Shown here in pieces: positions 20,409 to 25,748 of a stretch of 25,748 nt of DNA. Location: positions 1 through 25,748 of the IMG/VR virus record IMGVR_UViG_3300015371_000155. One strand, given 5' to 3'. How positions within the stretch are numbered: position 1 is the stretch's first letter; every line of letters starts with the position of its first letter. Source of the stretch: a virus. The notes beneath the pieces were generated by a model. The model made no database searches and was not told where the DNA came from. It saw only the letters and a list, made by a program, of their open reading frames with translations. The position numbers and the translations under genes were made by a program.

Positions 20409-22150
20409 TCGAAAGCCTCCTTATGAAGCTTATAGGCTACGTATGCATCCATCATTGCGGACACGTTGTCGATTTTTTCGTCGTAGCGACGCTTCAGAAG
20501 CTTTCGGTTACCATTGGTATCCTCGAGAATCATTGCGTTGCCCATGGTGTACTGCATCAGTGCTTCATCAAACAGAAGAAGACGCTCGCCGGCCAGGATC
20601 TTCAGTTCGCCGAGCGGAACGGATTCCGTCTTAGCGCCCTGAATAACCTTTTCGATTCCGTAAGGTCCGTTCTCTTGCTCGTACCGGTTCACGAACTCTT
20701 TGGCATTGTAGGGGTCGTAGCCAAAGGAGCGGACGTCGTACTCCATGTTCTGAATATGCTGATCGAGGTCGTCATAGACCTCCATCATGTCTAGGACAGT
20801 ACCTTCCATGACATGAAGGCTTCCCTCACGAATGAACTCTTCGTACTTCTGGCGCTGTGCTCCGGGGAGTTTCATCAGAGTTAGATTCGTAATATAGCTA
20901 CGAGTCTTTATGCCGAATCTATCGCCCCTAAGTGGGAACATAAAGGTAAACGCACAGAAGTCATCGCCCATCGAAAGGTCTGCACCCAACGAGCAGGTCA
21001 TACCCCAGAAATTCTGTTGGCGATGTACCAAAGTTTCATCGTACGTGAAGAAGTATGTGAACCCCTCCATCGGAATACCGAACCGCTTCGCCAGGATATC
21101 GTTGCGCGAAGCAGGAGCTTTCTCAGCTCGTTCAACGTCCAGATGATAGACGTCGTATGTGACGGTCTTTCCGAGATTTGGGTTTGCCTTCACCCATGTG
21201 GATGGATCGGCAACTTCCTCGATCTCGTCGAGCTTGTAATGCCAGATGGAAACGTGAGGAGCAATGTACTCGCCCTTCAGAATTTCCATTAGCTCTAGCT
21301 TGATGGTGTCACCAGCACCGTTTCGAACGGTTCCTTCGGAGCTGATAGCTAGAATGATGTAATCATCTAGTTTCGAAGCACCCTGTTCGATAGCACCAAT
21401 GACGTCTTCACGAAGATCACCGGATAGCCACTCATCTACAGTGTTAACCTTGGTGCGAAGACCCTGCAGTTTGTTGATCGCCATGGGGCGAATCTCAACG
21501 ATCGAACCGGTTAAGAAATTCTCGACACCTTTCTTTGTCGAGGCCAACTTAACTCGGTTGGCTCGTGATCCGGTTGTGTTCTGCAGAGAACCTTCGGTGA
21601 GAAATTTGAAGAGCGGACCTTTCGCGCGCGTGATAGACGTGCGCATTGGGGACATGACCTCTTCGGCCTGCTTCATGGTGGGAGCAGTCGTGATCTGATG
21701 CGTAGTGGTGGTGTCGACGTTCAAGAAATAGTTCTGAATGAACGAAGCGTACATCGACTTGGCGGCACCTCGAGCGACGATCAAATATTGCTTAGTGATC
21801 AGTCGCTTCTTGACCTGCTTCGTGACGTACTTACCACTACGACCATCCTTGGCCGGCTCAAAAATCTGTCTCTCGACAAAGTAGAACCAACCAAAAATCT
21901 GTTCGCCCCACAACTTGAACGAGTCAAGCAAATACAGATCGCCGCCGTCTGTGAGAGTCAGTTCTTTCTCACAATATGCAATCCAGCCTTCGACGGCTTT
22001 GTCGTCGTAGTAAATGTTGGGGTTGGCGATGAGCGCATCGATTCGGTTCATCTCCATGGAAATTTCCCGACAAACGGGAATCTCTCCACGAATAACCGCA
22101 TCACGGAACTGGCCGTAATAGATCGGTGTCGCTGTGTTAGACAAACTCAT
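20405..22150 (-). CDS. Terminase large subunit, 581 aa
   Basis: ATG at 22150 lies six bases after AAGGAGG; a TTG six bases upstream would overlap that site. The N-terminal half carries Walker A VARGAAKS (about residues 125-132) preceded by KRLITKQYL, and a Walker B-like VNTVDEW with Asp239/Glu240. The coupling motif region includes IILAISSEGT. The C-terminal nuclease has SLGADLSMGDDFCAF (Asp391 and following acids), SFGYDPYNA with Asp479, and NVSAMMDAYVAY near the end. It is an HK97-type terminase_1 family ATPase-nuclease that cuts and translocates DNA into the prohead through the portal. It sits between the 2H-phosphoesterase gene and the motif protein. Confidence 0.94.
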   Translation of the reverse strand: MSLSNTATPIYYGQFRDAVIRGEIPVCREISMEMNRIDALIANPNIYYDDKAVEGWIAYCEKELTLTDGGDLYLLDSFKLWGEQIFGWFYFVERQIFEPAKDGRSGKYVTKQVKKRLITKQYLIVARGAAKSMYASFIQNYFLNVDTTTTHQITTAPTMKQAEEVMSPMRTSITRAKGPLFKFLTEGSLQNTTGSRANRVKLASTKKGVENFLTGSIVEIRPMAINKLQGLRTKVNTVDEWLSGDLREDVIGAIEQGASKLDDYIILAISSEGTVRNGAGDTIKLELMEILKGEYIAPHVSIWHYKLDEIEEVADPSTWVKANPNLGKTVTYDVYHLDVERAEKAPASRNDILAKRFGIPMEGFTYFFTYDETLVHRQQNFWGMTCSLGADLSMGDDFCAFTFMFPLRGDRFGIKTRSYITNLTLMKLPGAQRQKYEEFIREGSLHVMEGTVLDMMEVYDDLDQHIQNMEYDVRSFGYDPYNAKEFVNRYEQENGPYGIEKVIQGAKTESVPLGELKILAGERLLLFDEALMQYTMGNAMILEDTNGNRKLLKRRYDEKIDNVSAMMDAYVAYKLHKEAFE

Positions 22151-22164
22151 CGCCAACCTCCTTC

Positions 22165-23508
22165 CTACTTCTTGACCGCCTGATCGGCGAGTCCCTTGAG
22201 CTGACCGGTGACCGTCTGAGTGACGACCTGCTTGCCGGAATCCGCGAGGATCTTACCGATCAGAACCCTGCCCTTCTGGACACGAGTCCGATCGTTGCCG
22301 CCGGAAAGACGCGAATACTGCTGCTCGAGGTTCATCCGGGTGATGGCGTCCTGCAGTTCCTTGTTGCTCAGCGGACGAGTGGTCTTCTGAGCCTTGACCC
22401 GCATGTGGATGTCGGTGACGTGCTGCGAGTCGGGGTGACTCGCTTCGGTCTGCCGACTCTTCCGCTTGCCCCACTTCATGCCCTTGACGCCGTAGTGCTC
22501 GATGACGCCCTCGTCGGCCGTGTTGGCATCGGTGATGAAACCGTTCGCGTCCAACTTCAGCTTGATCGTGAGGTCCGGCATCGGGATGGGGTCAGCGTGA
22601 CGGGCGTTCACATCCCGAATTTCGATGCGAGGACCCTGCGAGTCGTTGACGTAGACGGCCCGCTTGGTGCCGGAAGGACTGATGCCGTGAACCTCGTTGA
22701 CCGACTGCTTGTAGACCCGATCATTCAGCTTCGCGTACTCCTTGTAGTAGAGTTCGGCCAGCTTCCTGTTGGTGTTGAGGTTCTTGCCCTTCCACCGGGG
22801 ATCGTTGTTGTGTTTGTCGATCAACCCGTTGTTCATCTTGTGGGCGACGTGGTTGTGCAACGCGACGGCGCCGCGGACCGAGTAAATCGTCTTGGCCCAC
22901 TTCTCGTCCTTGCGATGGCCCCACTTCATGCCTTTGACGCCGTAGTGCTCGAGGATTTCCTCGACCTCCTGGGCGTTCAGTACCTGCGACATGGCTACCT
23001 CCAGGCCACGATCTTCATTGAGTTTGAACGTAGGGCCTTCGGAGTCACCAACCCACATGGCGATCTTGTCGAAGTTCACCCAAGAAATGGGGTAGTCGTT
23101 CGTGTCCTTGTGCGCCGGGGTCTCGGGATACCCAAGCGTGAGATGAGGCGTCCATGACGGGAATTGATCCGCCGACAGATATGCCTTGTCGATGTCTTGG
23201 TTGGCGCGAAGCTGCGAACGGAATCGCTCGAGCTCTTTGAACGACCAAGACTTGTTGAAGAACAGAACGTCTGCAGATTTGTCGCCGAGCACACCACGGT
23301 GATCGACCGACATCCCGAACGAGTGGAAATTTGCGGCTGCGTGCTTCACGTATGAAGCTACTTCAGCCATCTGGTTTCCATCCCAGTTGGTCGAACCGAG
23401 ATACAACAGCGTGATGTGTGGGACCTTCTCGCTGGAGACCTTCCAGGTTCGGTCGTCGTCACTCGGGATGGCTACGATCACCAACTCGAGGCGGCTAGGA
23501 TCTGCCAC
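22165..23508 (-). CDS. 2H-phosphoesterase fused to two EHYGVKGMKWG modules, 447 aa
   Basis: GTG at 23508 is chosen because AGAGGAGG lies five bases upstream; an ATG at 23541 has no such site. Residues 1-135 form a 2H-phosphoesterase (RNA ligase/cyclic-phosphodiesterase superfamily): two HxTL motifs, PHITLLYLG (His31) and PHLTLGYP (His122), about 90 residues apart as in that fold. Residue 187 starts EHYGVKGMKWGHRK, and residue 337 starts EHYGVKGMKWGKRK. Between them lies an independent domain (YSVRGAVALHNHVAHKMNNG, YKEYAKLNDRVYKQSVNEVH). After the second copy comes RPLSNKELQDAITRMNLEQQ and a helical tail ending GLADQAVKK. Domain architecture is unusual. Enzymatic function is inferred from the two motifs; substrate unknown. 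The position before terminase suggests a virion or packaging role. Confidence 0.82.
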   Translation of the reverse strand: MADPSRLELVIVAIPSDDDRTWKVSSEKVPHITLLYLGSTNWDGNQMAEVASYVKHAAANFHSFGMSVDHRGVLGDKSADVLFFNKSWSFKELERFRSQLRANQDIDKAYLSADQFPSWTPHLTLGYPETPAHKDTNDYPISWVNFDKIAMWVGDSEGPTFKLNEDRGLEVAMSQVLNAQEVEEILEHYGVKGMKWGHRKDEKWAKTIYSVRGAVALHNHVAHKMNNGLIDKHNNDPRWKGKNLNTNRKLAELYYKEYAKLNDRVYKQSVNEVHGISPSGTKRAVYVNDSQGPRIEIRDVNARHADPIPMPDLTIKLKLDANGFITDANTADEGVIEHYGVKGMKWGKRKSRQTEASHPDSQHVTDIHMRVKAQKTTRPLSNKELQDAITRMNLEQQYSRLSGGNDRTRVQKGRVLIGKILADSGKQVVTQTVTGQLKGLADQAVKK

Positions 23509-23556
23509 GGTTACCTCCTCTCGTTTGAAAAAACCCGACACCCGGTGAAAGCTGCG

Positions 23557-23928
23557 TCAGGGAATGACGATCACAGTCGGGTCGACCCAGTCGGTCTCCT
23601 CGCGGAGAGCGTTGAGTCGCCACTCGAATTGCTCGATCTGCTCCTTCATCATGGTGTTGGCGATCGACGACTGCGGTGGGTCGAAGAGACTCCGAACCAC
23701 CAGGTAGACGTACGTCTTCACCATGTTGTACTTCGGGTTGGAAGCGAGGAAGGTGTCCCAAGTAGCTTGGTCATCCTCGATCTCAAAACCTTCCACGGGA
23801 CCAACGCCAAGCTGGTTCAGCTTGGAGAAGGCAGTGTTGATGTGAGTCATCACGGAGAAGTCGAAGGCCGTGTAGGACTCTTCGATGTCAAGAATCTTCT
23901 TCGTGCTTTGCAGAATGCTGTCGCTCAT
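23557..23928 (-). CDS. Head-tail connector-like protein, 123 aa
   Basis: ATG at 23928 follows GGAGGTGACCCA, an exact Shine-Dalgarno. The protein (MSDSILQSTKKILDIEESYT, AFDFSVMTHINTAFSKLNQL, VGPVEGFEIEDDQATWDTFL, YNMVKTYVYLVVRSLFDPPQ, KEQIEQFEWRLNALREETDW) is all-helical. It matches the small connector family with the sequence M-V-K-x-Y-V-Y-L-x-V-R-x-L-F-D-P-P and E-Q-x-E-W-R-L that I recall from many actinophage head modules. It likely binds below the portal. It is encoded upstream of the terminase rather than after the capsid, an order also seen in related phages. Confidence 0.72.
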   Translation of the reverse strand: MSDSILQSTKKILDIEESYTAFDFSVMTHINTAFSKLNQLGVGPVEGFEIEDDQATWDTFLASNPKYNMVKTYVYLVVRSLFDPPQSSIANTMMKEQIEQFEWRLNALREETDWVDPTVIVIP

Positions 23929-23971
23929 TGGGTCACCTCCCTCGATTCGCTACCATTTTGACGCTGGTGCG

Positions 23972-24742
23972 TCAGGCCTTGCTGGTGTTGTTGGCGATCT
24001 GCTGGAGCAGACTGTTCTCCTTGGTGCGCTGCGCACGAACCTCGTCCATGTACAGGTCGCCGGTGCCGGAGTTGTTGGTGAGGAACCGCTTGACGTAGGC
24101 GTCCATGCCCTGCTCGGTGCCCTTGGCCGTGGCCCGGGTCAGAGCGGCCTCGAAGTCGGCGGCGGAGTCGTACAGAGCCATGATGTCCTCCAGAGTGCCG
24201 CCGGTGGTGACCGGCGACTTCGGTGTGGTGAAGATCTTGTACCAGGCCTGCACCTCGAGGAGCAGGTCGTTGAAGATCCGATCGATGTACGGGCCGGCGC
24301 AGTCGGTCGACTTCCAGTGGTGATGGACGAAGACGTTGTTCCGGGTCGGAATCGCCTTGATCACATTGGCGAACAGCCAGCCCGCGAGACGAGCGGCGGC
24401 GCGCCAGGTGACCGGGTCGACGATCCAGTCCGGAGCGAGGGTCTTGTCGGCCATCTCGATGGAGATCGACTCGATGTTGCCCTGGGTGTTGCCGGTGGCC
24501 CAGGCATACTCGTACACACCGACGTACTGCCCGATGCGACCAGCGGCGTCAGACTGGAAGTGAGCCGAAGCCGGCCGCGTCTTCCAGACTTCGAGGATGC
24601 CGGCGAGTGAAAGCCGTCCACCGTTGTGGTGGAAGGTCACCGACTTCTTCGTGTAGTTGCGATGCGTGACGTGACCAGTTGCGTCGAGCCCGGCGATGAA
24701 GTTCGCGACGGGCAAGTCGTACTTGATCGGCGCGGCGGTCAC
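23972..24742 (-). CDS. Endolysin, N-acetylmuramoyl-L-alanine amidase, 256 aa
   Basis: GTG at 24742 overlaps the previous stop by four bases (GTGA). Residues 1-170 fit an Amidase_2/PGRP-type zinc amidase: TFHHNGG (His38/His39), WATGNTQGNIESISIEMAD, and the metal-site region VFVHHHWKSTDCAGPYID (His140-142, Cys148), which is the expected H...H-x(6-7)-C pattern. The enzyme should cleave the bond between muramic acid and L-alanine in peptidoglycan. The C-terminal 75 residues (TTGGTLEDIMALYDSAADFE, ALTRATAKGTEQGMDAYVKR, RFLTNNSGTGDLYMDEVRAQ) contain no LysM, SH3 or other known wall-binding module I recognise. The gene lies about 20 kb from the holin. Confidence 0.88.
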   Translation of the reverse strand: MTAAPIKYDLPVANFIAGLDATGHVTHRNYTKKSVTFHHNGGRLSLAGILEVWKTRPASAHFQSDAAGRIGQYVGVYEYAWATGNTQGNIESISIEMADKTLAPDWIVDPVTWRAAARLAGWLFANVIKAIPTRNNVFVHHHWKSTDCAGPYIDRIFNDLLLEVQAWYKIFTTPKSPVTTGGTLEDIMALYDSAADFEAALTRATAKGTEQGMDAYVKRFLTNNSGTGDLYMDEVRAQRTKENSLLQQIANNTSKA

Positions 24743-24915
24743 TCGGGGACCTCCTCGAAGTCGCTCGGCGGCAGCATCTCTTCGACTCGGGACAGATCGC
24801 CGGCAAAGCCGGAGCCATCCTGGGTCGAACGCTCGAGAGCGGCCGGCACGTCGGTCTCATCGTGGCTGTCGGCGACGCTTCCGTCGATCAACGCATTGAT
24901 GTTGTTGATTCCCAT
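24739..24915 (-). CDS. Small acidic protein, 58 aa
   Basis: The likely ATG is at 24915 (MGINNINALIDGSVADSHDE) behind AAGGAGGAAC; a start at 24939 lacks a comparable site. The frame ends by overlapping the endolysin GTG (GTGA). The sequence is acidic (ETDVPAALERSTQD, VEEMLPPSDFEEVPE) and short of predicted domains. The tight overlap suggests it is translated with the endolysin. No family recognised. Confidence 0.6.
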   Translation of the reverse strand: MGINNINALIDGSVADSHDETDVPAALERSTQDGSGFAGDLSRVEEMLPPSDFEEVPE

Positions 24916-24932
24916 GTTCCTCCTTCCCTGGA

Positions 24933-25343
24933 TTACCACAGTTTCGTGTCGCCAGGCCTTCGTTCGATTAAGGGACGGGGGAGGAGTCTCTCATCGCCGA
25001 AGTGAATGGCGTTGTGTGTGTTCAGGTTGACCGTGATCAGGAACTCCGGGTCCATGATGCTCCGAGCACCCTCAAAAATCTCTTCGGGGGTGAGTGGATT
25101 CATGTGATGGACGTAGATCTTGTCATGGATCTCGAAACCTTCGACTGCTAGATCGCAGCCGTTGTCTCGGACGATAACATCACGCCGGGTTCGCTTCCAT
25201 TCGGTCGACCTGTAGAAATGCTGGTTCACCCATCGGTCATGTCCGAAGGTCGGATCCCCAACAGTCCCTTGAAGTGAGAGGTAACGGAAACGTTCCAAGT
25301 GAGTTTTGAACTGAATCAGCTCGGAATAAGTCCTAACCGTCAT
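24933..25343 (-). CDS. HNH endonuclease, 136 aa
   Basis: ATG at 25343 follows AGCAAGG; a GTG at 25349 is an alternative start. It overlaps the small-terminase frame by 11 bases. The protein contains FYRSTEWKRTRRDVIVRDNG, CDLAVEGFEIHDKIYVHHMN and LTPEEIFEGARSIMDPEFLI, ending TVNLNTHNAIHFGDERLLP. The H-H-M-N-P-L and L-N-T-H-N-A-I-H patterns supply the HNH-type metal/catalytic histidines and asparagines. HNH proteins beside terminase genes are common in cos-type phages, where they support packaging-site cleavage; that role here is by analogy. Confidence 0.85.
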   Translation of the reverse strand: MTVRTYSELIQFKTHLERFRYLSLQGTVGDPTFGHDRWVNQHFYRSTEWKRTRRDVIVRDNGCDLAVEGFEIHDKIYVHHMNPLTPEEIFEGARSIMDPEFLITVNLNTHNAIHFGDERLLPRPLIERRPGDTKLW

Positions 25344-25686
25344 AGTCACCTTGCTCGTCTTGCGTTTCGACGCCCTTGTACTCGCGCATTGCGTTGAGAG
25401 CCTCGATCATGAGTTCCTCTTGACGTTGCATGGAAGCCATGTGCTCGATCTTGGCTTGAGCGAGAGCATTCTCGTTACGAATACGTTCCTGCTCGAGTAC
25501 TTCGCGGGAGGAACCCATCTTCAGGAAGAACGAAACCTCCTGAGCCGACGCAGTTCCTTCCGCCATCCGCTTCTCGGCGAGGTCGTAGGCCATCGAGACG
25601 AGCTGATTCTCACGATCGCGAGGAGTCTGAGCCGGACCACTCCGACTTTTGGGGACGCCGCCAGTACTTCCCTTAGGCGCAACCAT
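25333..25686 (-). CDS. Terminase small subunit-like protein, 117 aa
   Basis: ATG at 25686 follows GAGAGGAGTGGAACC; the open frame to 25740 has no ribosome site. The N-terminus is basic and flexible (MVAPKGSTGGVPKSRSGPAQ). The core (QLVSMAYDLAEKRMAEGTAS, AQEVSFFLKMGSSREVLEQE, RIRNENALAQAKIEHMASMQ) is helical with L-K-M/L-G-S/T-x-R-E-x-L-E. I recall this arrangement from terminase small subunits of actinophages. The position immediately before the HNH gene and upstream of the large terminase supports it. No DNA-binding residues can be singled out by eye. Confidence 0.75.
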   Translation of the reverse strand: MVAPKGSTGGVPKSRSGPAQTPRDRENQLVSMAYDLAEKRMAEGTASAQEVSFFLKMGSSREVLEQERIRNENALAQAKIEHMASMQRQEELMIEALNAMREYKGVETQDEQGDYDG

Positions 25687-25719
25687 GGTTCCACTCCTCT
25701 CGAGGTGAGATTGTTTGTT

Positions 25720-25748
25720 GAAAATTGCCCCCCGGGGCATTTTTTGGG
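25720..25748. terminator. GC-palindrome hairpin, candidate bidirectional terminator
   Basis: The plus strand reads AAAATTGCCCCCCGGGGCAT then TTTTT: a TGCCC/GGGCA stem with a T run on the plus strand, and ATTTT after the stem on the minus strand. It lies about 34 bases upstream of the small-terminase start, so on the minus strand it could end an upstream gene outside the window. The stem is short and the loop tight. Confidence 0.4.

Noticed and set aside
1-25748. tRNA genes, CRISPR array, insertion sequence or integrase
   Set aside because: None was seen by eye on either strand: no cloverleaf-like T-loop motif, no regularly spaced direct repeats other than the cassette elements, no transposase or recombinase motifs.

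Overview
The window reads as the structural (late) arm of a tailed, long-tailed (siphovirus-type) phage of a high-GC Gram-positive host. Every convincing gene is on the minus strand, so transcription runs from the right edge to the left. The virion proteins (ReqiPepy6 gp37-like tail protein, a fused protease-capsid protein, a 261-aa actinophage membrane protein) and GC-rich third codon positions point to an actinobacteriophage. I cannot name the phage or host genus from sequence alone. No integrase, tRNA, CRISPR array or insertion sequence is visible.

Right to left, 25.7-18.7 kb is packaging and head entry: small terminase, HNH endonuclease, a small acidic protein, an amidase endolysin, a head-tail connector, a 2H-phosphoesterase fused to two EHYGVKGMKWG modules, large terminase, a second EHYGVxGMKWG protein, and portal. 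From 18.7 to 16.0 kb lie one open frame carrying prohead protease, acidic scaffold-like region, capsid and Ig-like tail domain, then head-closure and tail-terminator-like genes.

From 16.0 to 4.8 kb is the tail: a tube protein, a chaperone-like gene, a second tube paralogue, a collagen-like fibre, two small genes, a 1469-aa tape measure with six tandem repeats, distal tail protein, gp37-like tail protein, a small fibre-tip protein and a fibronectin type III protein. Small membrane proteins and a holin (4.8-3.7 kb) follow. These genes are packed with overlaps or gaps of a few tens of bases and strong Shine-Dalgarno sites, consistent with one long late transcript.

The left 3.7 kb is organised differently. 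Four consecutive small genes, and a fifth further left, each have a near-identical promoter element directly upstream and a rho-independent hairpin directly downstream. Each encodes a 54-95 aa protein with one hydrophobic segment. Between them lies a four-gene cluster (helix-turn-helix protein, 53-aa lysine-rich protein, two membrane proteins). At the left edge is the start of a tail-chaperone-like gene.

The least-described material is (i) the cassette array with its unusual promoter, (ii) the EHYGVKGMKWG module and its fusion to a 2H phosphoesterase, and (iii) the capsid and tube proteins, which share a C-terminal domain. All assignments come from reading the sequence and from recalled family features; no database search was run.
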